Part shown: positions 46,601 through 55,269 of the stretch, piece after piece
Numbering within the stretch: position 1 is the stretch's first letter
Layout of the letters: every line of letters begins with the position of its first letter
From: Rhodococcoides corynebacterioides NBRC 14404
GTDB taxonomy: Bacteria; Actinomycetota; Actinomycetes; Mycobacteriales; Mycobacteriaceae
Assembly: GCF_001894765.1 (NCBI RefSeq)
Contig: NZ_BCWV01000003.1
Coordinates: forward strand, 186,001 to 250,000
Direction of reading: 5' to 3'
Length of the DNA: 64,000 nt
Translations under genes and position numbers: made by a program
The notes under the pieces: model-generated
Seen by the model: the letters and a program-made list of their open reading frames with translations, nothing else
Told to the model about the DNA's origin: nothing
Database searches by the model: none

Positions 46601-49600
46601 GGTAGAGCCGAGACCCGCTGCCGTCGAACGGGTTCGGGACGAAGCGCGTTGCGGTCAGCCCGGGCCGGCCGTGGTAGCCGCGGGCCAGACCACGGCCGAG
46701 GAGGTACAGCTCGCCGACCGACCCCAGCGGCACGGGCTGCAACCGCTCGTCGAGGATCGCCGCCCCCATTCCCGTGATCGCCCGACCCACCGTGACGGTG
46801 GCCCCCGGCCGCACCGGTTCCGAGAAGTGGCTCGCGACCGTCGCCTCCGTGGGGCCGTAGGCGTTGACCAGCCGCAGCCGCGGCGCCCACGCGTCGCGGA
46901 CCCCGGGCGACAGCGGCTCCCCGCCCACCGACACCATCTCGAGCGTCGGCAGACGATCCGGGTCCAGCGTCGCCAGCAGACCCGGCGTGGTCGACAGGTG
47001 CGTGACCCGCTGCGCGGCCAGCAGATCCGTCATCTCGTCACCGCCGACGACGTCCGGCGGCACCACCACCAGGACGGCGCCGCCGAGCGCGAACAGCAGC
47101 ATGTCCATGACGTACGGGTCGAAGCTGGGCGACGCCGTCTGCGCCGGCCGCGAGCCCACCCGGGTCGCGAACCGGATCCGGGTCTCCGCGGCCAGACCCG
47201 ACAGCCCGGCGTGGGTCACGACCACACCCTTCGGTGTCCCGGTGGACCCCGACGTGTAGATGACGTACGCGGCGGAGTCGGGGCGGACGGTGCCGCGGCG
47301 CTCGGCGTCGGTGACCGGGGCCGGCTCCGCAGCCGACACCGGGTCCGACCCCGACCCGATGTCGAAGGCCGTCCAGTCCACGGCATCCGGCAGTCCCGCC
47401 CGTCGCTCCGCAGAGCAGAGACCGAGGCGCACCCCGGAATCGGCGACCATGAACGCCAGGCGCGCCGCGGGGTACGAGGCGTCGAGCGGCAGGTACGCGG
47501 CGCCGCTCGCCGCGACGGCCCAGACCGCGACCACCATCTCCACGGACCGCGGAAAGGACACGGCCACCACGGTTTCCGGGCCCGCGCCCTGCGCGATCAG
47601 CGTCCGGGCGAGGCGCGTCGCGCGGTCGGCGAGTTCGCGGTAGGTGAGGGTGACCGCCCCGTCGGTGACGGCCGGACGGTCGGCGTGGCGGGCGGCGGCG
47701 TCGATCAACAGGTCGGGCAGGACCCCGGTGCCGACGGCCATGGCCCCGCGCAGCGACGCGATCAGGCGGCGCCGCCCGTCCGGCCCGAGGACGTCGAGGT
47801 CGGCGACGGAGGTCTCCGGGCGCGCGATTCCCTCCTCGAGCACCCGCTGCACCACCGACAACGCCGACGCGACCGTCGGCGCGTCGAACACGGCCGCCGA
47901 GTACACCATCGACAGGGCGATCCCCGCCGGACGACCGGCCTCGTCCGTCGCGGCCTCCGCGGTCAGCAGCACGTCGTCCTTCGGCGCCAGGACGTCGGCG
48001 TCGACGACCGAGACGCGCAATCCTGGGAGCGCGACGTCGACGGCCGACGATGCGGCGCGGTAGGCGAACCCGACGCGGTAGAGCGGGGAGTCCGTCCGGC
48101 CGAGTCGCCCGGCGACCCAGTCGAACGGCACGTCGGCCGCGTCGTACGCGGCGAGCGTCGTGTCGCGTACCCGCCGAACGACGTCCGCGAAGGAGTCCGA
48201 CGGATCGACGCGCACCCGCACGGCGACGGTGCCGACGAACATGCCGACCACCGTCGTCAGCGCCGGGTCCGTCCGTCCCGCCGTCGCCACGCCGACGGCG
48301 AGGTCCGAGACGCCGGCCCACCGGCCGATGCCGACGGCGTGCGCGGCGAGGAGCACCATGTGCTCGCTGACCCCGAATCGTCGTGCGAAGGCGTCGAGTT
48401 CGCGATGCCGGTCGGCGGGAAGTGCCGCACGCACCTCCCCGGCGACCGGGGCGCCGGGACGTTCGCTGGGCAGTCGGTCGACGGGCAGGGTCAGCGAGTC
48501 CGGCAACCCGTCCAGGGCCCGATCCCAGTGCTGCAGTTGGGCCGTCGCGTAGGGCGTCGGCGCGTCCGGGGTGCCGAGCAGAGCGCGCTGCCACCGCGCG
48601 TAGTCGGTGTAGGCGGCGGGACGGTCGGCCCAGACGGGCGCCGCGCCCCGCGAGCGGGCGGCGTACGCGGTGACCAGGTCCGTCACCAGGGGCGGCAGCG
48701 ACTCACCGTCCACCACGAGGTGGTGCAGGCACACGACCAGAACGTGCTCGGTGGGCGAGACACGCAGCAGCGCAGTGCGATACGGCGGTTCGCGGGTGAC
48801 GTCGACGGGCTCGGCCACCACCCGGGTGATCTCCTCCGTGACCGCGTCCGGGGACACCGCGCGGGGCCGGAGCAGCGGCGCGGCGCCGTCGACCACGTCG
48901 TCCACCTCGAGCACGTCGACGTACGGGCCGTCGTCGTCCTCGGGAAAGCGGGCGCGCAGACTCTCGTGACGCGCCGCCAGATCCGTCAGGGAGTCACCGA
49001 GCGCGGCGACGTCGAGCTCTCCGCTCAACCGCAGCACCAGCGGCACCGTGTACGCCGACGACGTCGGGTCGAGCCGCGCGAGAACCCACAACCGCACCTG
49101 CGCCGGAGCGAGCGGAAGCCGCTGCGGCCGCGGGGTTCCCACGATGTCGTCGAAACGCGGCAGAGCGGCGTCGGAGGCGTCGGAGTCTTCGGAGGCGTCG
49201 CGGTTCCGGGCGGCGTCCAGTCGATGCGCCAGCGTGCGCGGGGTGGGGGCGTCGAAGATGTCCGCCACCCGCAGGCGCCCGAGTCCGGCCGCGTTCAGCC
49301 GGGCCACCGCCTTCGTCGCCACCAGAGACGACCCGCCCAGGTCGAAGAAGCTGCTGTCGTAGCCGACCGTCGGGGTGCCGAGCAGGTCGGCGAACACCGA
49401 CTGCACCAGGTCAACCGTCGTCGACCGTGCGTCCGGAACGTCGTCGGCCGTCGGCGAGAGGCCGACGTCGACCTCCGGGAGCCGCGCCTCGTCGACCCGC
49501 CCGTCCGGTCCGAGCGGCATCGAGGGCAGCACCACCGTGACATCGGGGCGGGCGTAGTCCGGTAGTCCGTCGCGGGCGGCGGCCCGCAGGGCGTCGTCGG

Positions 49601-50882
49601 GCTGCGTTCCGGCCGAGCGCAGGTATGCCACCAGCACCGGACCCGACGCGGGATCGTCGCGGAGGACGACGTGGGCGTCGGTCACCCCGTCCAGCTCCCG
49701 CACCCGGTTCGCCGTGTCGGCGACGGACACGCGGACGCCGCGGCGGAGCGCGCCACCGTCGCCGACGACGCTCACGGCGCCGGACCGGTCGACCGTCGCG
49801 CGCACGCCCGTGCGCAGCACGCGGTCACCGCCCGCCGCGGCGACGAGCCGCAGCGCCGTGAGCGACGCGGACGCTGTGGACGCCGCGGACGAGGCGACGG
49901 CGTCGCCGGGCACGTAGAGGTCCCCCACCACACCGGCCGGCACCCGCCGCAGCCGCCGGTCGAGCACCAGCGCCTCCGCGCTCGCGGCGCCGAACACGCC
50001 CGGGGCGGTCACGATCGGTCGCAGTCGGTCCGTCGCGGACGCGGGGCCGTCGGTGAGCACCACCGCGTCGCACGTGTCCAGGTCGGGACGCTGGTGGACC
50101 GTGGCGGCGACGGTGCGCACGCCGTCGCGGGCGATCTGCTCCGCCGCCGGCACGCTCCGGTCTGCCACCACCAGACCGAGGCCCAGCAGGAGCGCACCCC
50201 AGAACTCGAGCGGACCCCACACGCGGTCGGCCGCGTGCCACCACAGGACCGGGCCGTCGACGTCGCCCCACACCGACCGGCATCCCGCCACCAGCGCGGC
50301 GTCGTCGAACAGGAACGCGCCGTCGTCGTCGTCGGCCACGGCCAGCACGACGCGCGCCGCAGCCGTGTCCCCCGGCCGGACGAGATCCGCCGGGCCGCCC
50401 GCCACCAGACACGCTCCCGCCACCAGCGCGGCCACCGCGTCCACCGCGGCGTCGACGCCCTCCGCGGCCGGCGCGACGACGGGCTCCCGCGGGACCGTCG
50501 CCGCCCGGTCCGTCGCGCGCGTCCACAGGTCCGCGTAGGTCAACGCGACCGAACCGTCCCGCACGGCGAGGCGATCGGGATGGTGGCGGACCACCCGCCG
50601 CAGCGCCGCGACCACGGTGCCCTCGCGGGCCGCCGACGCGCGAACGACGTCCGGCAGGTCGGTCCCGTGCCGCGCGGCGTCGGCCGGTGCGGACGCGGTC
50701 ACGGCCGCGACGATCGCGCCGTCGGGTGCGGCGGCGAAGGCGGGGACGGCCGCACGCAGGCCCGTCGCGGTCGCGGCGAGGGCGTCGAATCGCAGGCCGT
50801 CGGGTCGGTCGGAGAACACCGGGGCGTCGGGGAACAGGCGAGCCGTGCGGGCCACGACGGCCGTCAGGTCGCGTGGTGTCAC
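43605..50882 (-). CDS. Nonribosomal peptide synthetase, A*(degenerate)-T-C-A-T-C-A(truncated)
   Basis: 2425 residues from GTG at 50882, with an AGGAAGGGG-like ribosome site upstream. The first adenylation-like domain (about 85-490) has lost A3 (TSGSTG) and A5 (YGPTE), has LRTGV for YRTGD, and DGRVD for NGKxD, so it should be inactive. A carrier (LGGSS, about 518), condensation domain (HHLVVDG, about 722), complete A domain (TSGSTG about 1211, AYGPTE about 1345, NGKID about 1539; code by eye DPMSSGAVAK), carrier (HGGDS, about 1596) and condensation domain (HHVALDG, about 1816) follow. The last A domain has TSGSTG (about 2263), FDLSVW and NLYGPTE (about 2412) and then stops. A6-A10, the carrier and any release domain are missing. 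It is unlikely to be functional alone unless completed in trans. Confidence 0.93.
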   Translation of the reverse strand: MTPRDLTAVVARTARLFPDAPVFSDRPDGLRFDALAATATGLRAAVPAFAAAPDGAIVAAVTASAPADAARHGTDLPDVVRASAAREGTVVAALRRVVRHHPDRLAVRDGSVALTYADLWTRATDRAATVPREPVVAPAAEGVDAAVDAVAALVAGACLVAGGPADLVRPGDTAAARVVLAVADDDDGAFLFDDAALVAGCRSVWGDVDGPVLWWHAADRVWGPLEFWGALLLGLGLVVADRSVPAAEQIARDGVRTVAATVHQRPDLDTCDAVVLTDGPASATDRLRPIVTAPGVFGAASAEALVLDRRLRRVPAGVVGDLYVPGDAVASSAASTASASLTALRLVAAAGGDRVLRTGVRATVDRSGAVSVVGDGGALRRGVRVSVADTANRVRELDGVTDAHVVLRDDPASGPVLVAYLRSAGTQPDDALRAAARDGLPDYARPDVTVVLPSMPLGPDGRVDEARLPEVDVGLSPTADDVPDARSTTVDLVQSVFADLLGTPTVGYDSSFFDLGGSSLVATKAVARLNAAGLGRLRVADIFDAPTPRTLAHRLDAARNRDASEDSDASDAALPRFDDIVGTPRPQRLPLAPAQVRLWVLARLDPTSSAYTVPLVLRLSGELDVAALGDSLTDLAARHESLRARFPEDDDGPYVDVLEVDDVVDGAAPLLRPRAVSPDAVTEEITRVVAEPVDVTREPPYRTALLRVSPTEHVLVVCLHHLVVDGESLPPLVTDLVTAYAARSRGAAPVWADRPAAYTDYARWQRALLGTPDAPTPYATAQLQHWDRALDGLPDSLTLPVDRLPSERPGAPVAGEVRAALPADRHRELDAFARRFGVSEHMVLLAAHAVGIGRWAGVSDLAVGVATAGRTDPALTTVVGMFVGTVAVRVRVDPSDSFADVVRRVRDTTLAAYDAADVPFDWVAGRLGRTDSPLYRVGFAYRAASSAVDVALPGLRVSVVDADVLAPKDDVLLTAEAATDEAGRPAGIALSMVYSAAVFDAPTVASALSVVQRVLEEGIARPETSVADLDVLGPDGRRRLIASLRGAMAVGTGVLPDLLIDAAARHADRPAVTDGAVTLTYRELADRATRLARTLIAQGAGPETVVAVSFPRSVEMVVAVWAVAASGAAYLPLDASYPAARLAFMVADSGVRLGLCSAERRAGLPDAVDWTAFDIGSGSDPVSAAEPAPVTDAERRGTVRPDSAAYVIYTSGSTGTPKGVVVTHAGLSGLAAETRIRFATRVGSRPAQTASPSFDPYVMDMLLFALGGAVLVVVPPDVVGGDEMTDLLAAQRVTHLSTTPGLLATLDPDRLPTLEMVSVGGEPLSPGVRDAWAPRLRLVNAYGPTEATVASHFSEPVRPGATVTVGRAITGMGAAILDERLQPVPLGSVGELYLLGRGLARGYHGRPGLTATRFVPNPFDGSGSRLYRTGDLVRAVVATDDAAPVLRYVGRADTQVKVRGIRVEPSEVDAVLVQRHGVDAAVTVPRTTPAGDTVLVSYVVQRGERTPDHLRTLLAADLPAALVPSAVVVLDRLPLTPNGKIDTAALPAPDSTPAQPIQGRAASSDAERAVLAAFAAVTTGVELGADDDFFRHGGDSLGATRVASRLGREFGRRVPVRAVFDRPTAAALAAYLTDPATDPESGSAVENAGAGAVLAPGSLPRPDRPPLSYAQARMWFANRFDTTGSSSTGPATAYNVPLVTRMSGPVDVAALAAAVRDVVARHEVLRTRYPDSDDGPFQEVLPPESVPVALEPVPVTDDPTSAVAAFVGTRFDVTAAPPVAVRLWRLGARDSADPAAADTATGTEYLFALVVHHVALDGESMQPLVRDLLQAYAARVAGTAPAFAPLPVQYADVAVWQRARLGDDADPGSEAAAHVRFWRDALAGAPESPILPTDRPRPPVASLRAATVPVVFDAETTGGVQRVAAATGATPFMVVHAALAVFLARWSRENDIVIGTPVAGRGDALLDDVVGMFVGTVVLRTRVDGRRSFEDVVRAVRSADLDAFGHADLPFERVVDALDPVRSTAHHPVFQIMLSYQNLTRPSAVVEGVEIAPLDVDPKTSQYDLHLVVADGAENAGAADGMAAALTYATDLFDEATARAWARSLPILLAALVADPARPVGDAPLMEPAEEAALLAVGAPSAAPPLTLTDLLTASYRAHADRVAVVDGDTELTYAALGERVRARRDRLIADGVGPESVVAVRAERSVDFLVEVQAIVSAGAAYLPVDPSWPEDRRARVRAAERRCGAGASVAPGHPAYVLFTSGSTGAPKGVVVPQGAVASQLLWLHSAVPSVPEAVMLWRTRVTFDLSVWELWWPMIGGATLVVGPPDCDRDPAILADTLRRHRVTTVTFVPSPLASFLAHDPSGVADAMGSVRDILCIGEALPAALVDAVRATTGPNGPTVHNLYGPTEATVSVTHHRVSAGR

Positions 50883-50922
50883 CGGCGCACGCCCCTTCCT
50901 GCCGAGTCGCTCCCCGCTCGAG

Positions 50923-50952
50923 GACGTCCCCCACGGTCTCGACGTCCCCCAC
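50923..50952 (-). repeat. Two direct 12-base repeats downstream of the candidate NRPS promoter
   Basis: gacgtcccccac occurs at 50923-50934 and 50941-50952, one 18-base period apart. On the minus strand a TACTGT -10-like element (50951-50956) touches the second copy. The spacing of under two helical turns suits an operator for a dimeric or tandem regulator. Confidence 0.55.
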
Positions 50953-51105
50953 AGTAGTGCGGACCACACGCTCCGCCCGCCGAGTCGTCGTGAGCTCTCA
51001 CCACGTTCACAGTCGGCAGCGGTAGTCTGTGAAGTCGCCGAGGGGCGATCGAGACCAGTCGGTCTCTCGTCCCACCCGATCCGCGAACCAGGAGCCGACG
51101 CACCG

Positions 51106-52026
51106 ATGACGTCCACACCCACGCCCGACAACGGGTCGGGGAAGTCCCCCGTCGCAGTACTGGCGGCGGCCGTCGGGGCCATGATCGGAACCATCCGGCA
51201 CGCGCGGTCGCAGCCCCGTCGTGTCGACGACATCCCCGGAGTCAACGATTTCCGACGGCGCTCCGTCCGTCGTCGTCCGGTGGTGCTGGTGCACGGCACG
51301 TGGTGCAGCGCCTACGACACGTGGCACACCATGGCGCCCGCCCTGGTCAAGCGCGGGTACCCGGTCTTCGCGCTGGACTACGGCCACCGCCGCGGCTACG
51401 ACACCACCAATGTCTTCAACATGGTCGGCGGCGCCGACATCGCCGAATCGGCCCGCGAGCTCGCCGGATTCGTCGAGCGCGTCGTCGCGGTCACCGGGTC
51501 CGACACCGTCGACCTGGTCGGCCACTCCCAGGGCGGCACCGTCGCCCACCAGTACCTCAAGTTCAACGGTGGATCGAACGCCAACGACCCGTCGCGGAAC
51601 CGGGTCCGCTCCCTGGTCACGCTCGGCGCCACCAACCACGGCACCACCTACGGCAACAAGCAGATCGTCGGTGCCGTCGCCGAGAAACTCGGCTTCCCCG
51701 TGGTCGGGACGACCGACGCGACGGTGGGCCCGTCGTACGCGCAGCAACTGTTCGGCTCGCCGTTCATCGCGGCCCTGAACGAGCACGGCGACACCGTCCC
51801 CGGCGTGCGCTACACCGTCCTGGCGACCAGGTTCGACACGGTGTCGACGCCCCCCAAGGCCACCTTCCTCGAGGCCGGGGAGGGCGCCGTCGTGACCAAT
51901 CTCTGGTTGCAGGACGTCGCGCCCGGCTCCACGGCCGGGCACATGGAGTTGACCACCGACCGCGCGGCCGTCGAGGTGGTGCTGAACGCGCTCGACGATG
52001 CCGGGGACCGTGGACAGCTGCACTGA
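51106..52026 (+). CDS. Alpha/beta-hydrolase lipase/esterase, membrane-anchored or exported
   Basis: 306 residues from ATG at 51106 with GGAG upstream. RPVVLVHGTWCSAYDTW supplies the oxyanion HG, and DLVGHSQGGTVAHQYL the nucleophile Ser. SLVTLGATNHGTTYG and the late GHMEL with a candidate His complete a class-2-like lipase. The N-terminus (SPVAVLAAAVGAMIGTI) is a weak hydrophobic segment rather than a clear cleavable signal. It is closely related to the secreted lipase at 53215, which has the same GATNHGTTY and DTVSTPP segments. It is divergent from the NRPS. Confidence 0.82.
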   Translation: MTSTPTPDNGSGKSPVAVLAAAVGAMIGTIRHARSQPRRVDDIPGVNDFRRRSVRRRPVVLVHGTWCSAYDTWHTMAPALVKRGYPVFALDYGHRRGYDTTNVFNMVGGADIAESARELAGFVERVVAVTGSDTVDLVGHSQGGTVAHQYLKFNGGSNANDPSRNRVRSLVTLGATNHGTTYGNKQIVGAVAEKLGFPVVGTTDATVGPSYAQQLFGSPFIAALNEHGDTVPGVRYTVLATRFDTVSTPPKATFLEAGEGAVVTNLWLQDVAPGSTAGHMELTTDRAAVEVVLNALDDAGDRGQLH

Positions 52027-52075
52027 CCGGGGGCTCCGACGGGGGGGGTCGGCGTGGCCTGCGACGCGTGGTGCG

Positions 52076-53077
52076 TCAGGTCGCGCGTCCCCGGCCGACT
52101 CGACTCCGCGCTCGCGCCATGGCGTCGGCGAAATCGGTGGCCAGTTCGACGTCGGGGAGCGTGCCCAGGTAGTCCCGGACGATCGCGGACACCTTCTTGT
52201 TGACGTTGTCGACCAGGAACACCGGGCGTCCCAGCAGGGCGGCCAGAACGCCGCCGTGCATTCGGTCGGTCACGACCACGCGTCCGCGCCCCGGGCGCGC
52301 GCACGCCGCGTCGAGGTTCATGGCGGTGCGGTGATCCATCACGACGCGCGCTATCGGGTGGACCCGTCGACGTAACCACGGGAGTCGCCACACGCCGGCC
52401 TCGATCGCGGCGGATGCCCACCACTGGGCGTTGGCCGACGCTCCGAGCGACCAGTCGACCTGCTCCTCGTCGGGACGCAGCGCCGGCGGCCGCTCGACGG
52501 CTTCGGCGTCGCGGCGAGCGAGGACGACGATGTCCACCTCGGGCTCCGCCGGGGCGGTGACCGTCGCCCCGAAGGCGAGATCGGGACAGAACCGCACCGC
52601 GGTGGTCGGGAAGGCCTCTGCGGTGCGCTCCGCGCCCTCCCGGTCCCGGACGAGCACCGTCAGGTCCGGGTGTTCCTCGTAGATCGACCTCGTCGCCGCG
52701 AGCGCTCCCGCGTCCGTGAAGTCGAAGGACTGCGGGAGCTGGACGATGCGCCGGTGCGGGAAGTCGGCGACGACGCGCTCGCGAAACCATTGGTGCATGG
52801 GCCAGCGATCGCCGAAATTGCCGCCACCCAGCAACAGAATCGGGCCGGACGGTACGAGCTGCTCCAGCAACTCGGCGTCGTAGGTGTGGGGTGCACAGAC
52901 ATGGTCCACCGAGCAGCCGAGGGCGTTCAGGTATGCCGGAGTTCCCGAGTAGATCAGGTGGTCACCGGCGTTGAAGTAGTGAGGGTGGTCAAGCAGGGCG
53001 ACAGGGGAGCGACGGACGACGTCCGCCAACGTCGCCCGCGTTGCATCACGCAGATCCTCCAGTGCCCCGACGCACAT
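52076..53077 (-). CDS. Polysaccharide pyruvyl transferase family protein
   Basis: 333 residues from ATG at 53077 (MCVGALEDL); longer in-frame starts would overlap its promoter. The family landmarks are HYFNAGDHLIYSGTPAYL near the N-terminus, LLLGGGNFGDRWPMHQWFRE, and the C-terminal VVTDRMHGGVLAALLGRPVFLVDN. Such enzymes add ketal-linked pyruvate from phosphoenolpyruvate to sugars of exopolysaccharides or wall polymers. It lies close to the glycosyltransferases at 55-59 kb and probably works on the same surface glycan. Confidence 0.87.
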   Translation of the reverse strand: MCVGALEDLRDATRATLADVVRRSPVALLDHPHYFNAGDHLIYSGTPAYLNALGCSVDHVCAPHTYDAELLEQLVPSGPILLLGGGNFGDRWPMHQWFRERVVADFPHRRIVQLPQSFDFTDAGALAATRSIYEEHPDLTVLVRDREGAERTAEAFPTTAVRFCPDLAFGATVTAPAEPEVDIVVLARRDAEAVERPPALRPDEEQVDWSLGASANAQWWASAAIEAGVWRLPWLRRRVHPIARVVMDHRTAMNLDAACARPGRGRVVVTDRMHGGVLAALLGRPVFLVDNVNKKVSAIVRDYLGTLPDVELATDFADAMARARSRVGRGRAT

Positions 53078-53083
53078 GCAAGC

Positions 53084-53089
53084 ACCGTA
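53084..53089 (-). promoter_or_regulatory. -10 element TACGGT for the pyruvyl transferase
   Basis: Six bases separate it from the ATG at 53077 on the minus strand. Confidence 0.5.
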
Positions 53090-53160
53090 CGACCGCCGCG
53101 TGCGATCCACCATTGACCCGCGTCCCGGTCGTGTGATCGAGGCCACACCAGTCACTTCTG

Positions 53161-53166
53161 TAACAT
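53161..53166 (+). promoter_or_regulatory. -10-like TAACAT for the secreted lipase
   Basis: It lies 48 bases before the ATG, so this gene would have a conventional leader with its GGAG ribosome site. Confidence 0.4.
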
Positions 53167-53214
53167 CGACGCGTCCCCCTACCCCACCGTGCCCCCGAAA
53201 CGGAGTTCATCACC

Positions 53215-54150
53215 ATGGCGTGTCGCGCCCGCTCACTGTTCGCCGCAGCCACGGTCGCATCCGCGATCGCCCTCGGTGGTGGCGTGGCGCACGCCGATCC
53301 CGTCCCGCCCGCCGCGCCCCTCCCCGGCGCGGCCGTGGACGTCCCCGGCGCCGACGACCCGTCGTGCGTGCCCAGCCCGAGCCACCCGAACCCGGTGGTC
53401 CTGGTGCACGGAACCTGGTCCAACGCCGGGGCCACGTGGTCCGAGTTGGCGCCCGAACTGCGCGCACAGGGCTACTGCGTGTTCGCGCTGAACTACGGTC
53501 AGCCGGCGCTGCTGGAGCCGGACAACCTGCTGCGTATGTGGGGTGGCGCGGACATCCGTGACTCCGCGAAACAACTCGCCGCGTTCGTCGACGCCGTCCG
53601 TGAGCGCACGGGCGCCGCGAAGGTCGACATCGTCGGCCACTCGCAGGGCGGCACGATGGCGCGCCAGTACCTCAAGTTCGAGGGCGGCGCCGACGTGCTG
53701 GACCCGGCGCGCAACAAGGTGGACAAGCTCGTCACCCTCGGTGCCACGAACCACGGCACGACCTACGACGAGAAGCAGTTGATCGGCAAGATCGCCGAAC
53801 TCGTCGGCTTCCCGGTCCAGGACGCGGCAGCGGTCGCCGTCGGCCCGTCCGCCGTTCAGCAGATGGTGGGCTCGCCGTTCCTCGAGGTCCTCAACGCGGG
53901 TGGGGACACCATGCCGGGCATTACCTACACCGTGGTGGCCAGCCGCGACGACACCGTCTCGACGCCGCCCGAGAACACGTTCCTCACCCCGGGCCCCGGC
54001 GCGACCGTGTCGAACCAGTGGGTTCAGGACACGTGCCCCGGCGCCGCGATCGGCCACATGGGTCTGACGTCGAAGCCGGCGGCCGTCGCGCTCGTGTCGA
54101 GGGGGCTGGACCCGTCATACGTCGTCGATCCGGCCGTCGCCTGCTCGTAG
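53215..54150 (+). CDS. Secreted lipase/esterase (alpha/beta hydrolase)
   Basis: 311 residues, ATG at 53215 with GGAG upstream. The Sec signal peptide has an Arg-Ala-Arg start, an Ala/Val core and AHADP at the cleavage site, about residue 28. The lipase core is NPVVLVHGTWSNAGATW (oxyanion hole), KVDIVGHSQGGTMARQYLK (nucleophile), TLGATNHGTTYDEKQ, DTVSTPPENTF (probable catalytic Asp) and GHMGL (His). Two Cys pairs suggest extracellular disulfides. It is a paralogue of the lipase at 51106, on the other side of the pyruvyl transferase gene. Substrates are probably short- to medium-chain acyl esters. Confidence 0.86.
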   Translation: MACRARSLFAAATVASAIALGGGVAHADPVPPAAPLPGAAVDVPGADDPSCVPSPSHPNPVVLVHGTWSNAGATWSELAPELRAQGYCVFALNYGQPALLEPDNLLRMWGGADIRDSAKQLAAFVDAVRERTGAAKVDIVGHSQGGTMARQYLKFEGGADVLDPARNKVDKLVTLGATNHGTTYDEKQLIGKIAELVGFPVQDAAAVAVGPSAVQQMVGSPFLEVLNAGGDTMPGITYTVVASRDDTVSTPPENTFLTPGPGATVSNQWVQDTCPGAAIGHMGLTSKPAAVALVSRGLDPSYVVDPAVACS

Positions 54151-54364
54151 GAGCCCGAGAAGCGCGCGTTCTTGCCGGACCACGCTCGCGGTGGCCGCTC
54201 GAGCTGCGCCTTGCCCCTCGATCCTCGACGGATACGTCGGACCGAGGCCGTCATCGATAGACTTGCTCACGAGTGGTCCGCACCGGCCGCCGGACACGGC
54301 CGTTCCGCGCAGAGACGCCGTGCCGGTGGTCGGTACCCGAGAACAGTGCGACGGGGATGTCGGT

Positions 54365-55249
54365 GTGAGCGAACGAAGCGCGTTGGGTACGTCCGATCAT
54401 CTGTCCGTAGCGGACGAGCGGCAGCCGCGCCGTCTCCACTTCTGTACCGACGGTCAGGGCCCGCTGACGGTGCTCTTCGAGGCCGGTCTGGGCAAGTCAC
54501 GGTCCACCTGGGCGCTCGTCCAGCCCCGGGTCGCCGCATTCGCGCGGACCGTCGTCTACGACCGTGCCGGTCTCGGCCGCAGCGACGCCACCGACGCACC
54601 GCGCACTTTCGAGGCCCTGCTCCGCGACCATCTGCGGGTGCTCGACACCGTGGTCGCCGGCCCGTGCGTCCTCGTCGGGCACAGCTACGGTGGGCCGATC
54701 GCACGACGCGCCGCAGCCGAACGACCGGACAAGGTCGTCGGGATCGTGCTGGTCGACGAGGTCAGCGAAGCCGCCGGTGCCGACCTCCTCCGCCGGGCGA
54801 TGGGCGGCGCCGGGGTCCTGTACGGCGCTCAGGTGTGGTTGGCGCGCGTCGGGCTGCTCGGTCAGGCTCTCCGTCGCACCTACTTCCGAGCGCTCCAGGG
54901 AACTGCCCTGTGTGAGGTCGTCGCCGAATCCGGTCGAGTCGGCGCGGCCCGAGCGGTGCGCTCGGAATGGCAGAACATGATCGCCGGCATGCGCGCACTG
55001 GAAGCGACGGGACCACACGTGCCCGACATTCCCCTCACCGAGATCACGTCCAGGCGCAGCAGCACTCCAGAGCAATTCGACCGTGATTTCATCTTTCAAT
55101 CGCACAAGGCGACGGTCGACGCCGTCACCGACGGACGGCACGTCTCGTCGCAGTCGCGGGATCACTACATCCAGTTGGCCGAGCCCGAACTGGTCGCGGC
55201 CGAGATCGAACGAACGTGTGAGCGCCTGCGCATTCGGTACTCCGCGTGA
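54365..55249 (+). CDS. Alpha/beta-fold hydrolase
   Basis: 294 residues from GTG at 54365; the frame is open further upstream to 54191, so the start is uncertain. The core reads VLFEAGLGKSRSTWALVQPRVA, VVYDRAGLGRSDATD and VLVGHSYGGPIARRAAAERP (nucleophile Ser), giving a standard alpha/beta hydrolase with a cap domain (SEAAGADLLRRAMGGAGVLY). A candidate catalytic His lies near SSQSRDHYIQLAEPE. There is no signal peptide with this start. Substrate unknown. Confidence 0.75.
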   Translation: MSERSALGTSDHLSVADERQPRRLHFCTDGQGPLTVLFEAGLGKSRSTWALVQPRVAAFARTVVYDRAGLGRSDATDAPRTFEALLRDHLRVLDTVVAGPCVLVGHSYGGPIARRAAAERPDKVVGIVLVDEVSEAAGADLLRRAMGGAGVLYGAQVWLARVGLLGQALRRTYFRALQGTALCEVVAESGRVGAARAVRSEWQNMIAGMRALEATGPHVPDIPLTEITSRRSSTPEQFDRDFIFQSHKATVDAVTDGRHVSSQSRDHYIQLAEPELVAAEIERTCERLRIRYSA

Positions 55250-55269
55250 GCGGAGTGCATCAGATGCAC
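55239..55269. terminator. Twin small hairpins at a convergent gene junction
   Basis: actccgc-gtga-gcggagt (55239-55256) and gtgcat-cag-atgcac (55255-55269) lie across two convergent stop codons 10 bases apart. Confidence 0.4.

Noticed and set aside
45075-49565. A 1496-residue plus-strand frame opposite the large NRPS
   Set aside because: Its composition (Arg/His/Gly/Asp) is that of an antisense shadow of an NRPS, and the minus-strand motifs are continuous.
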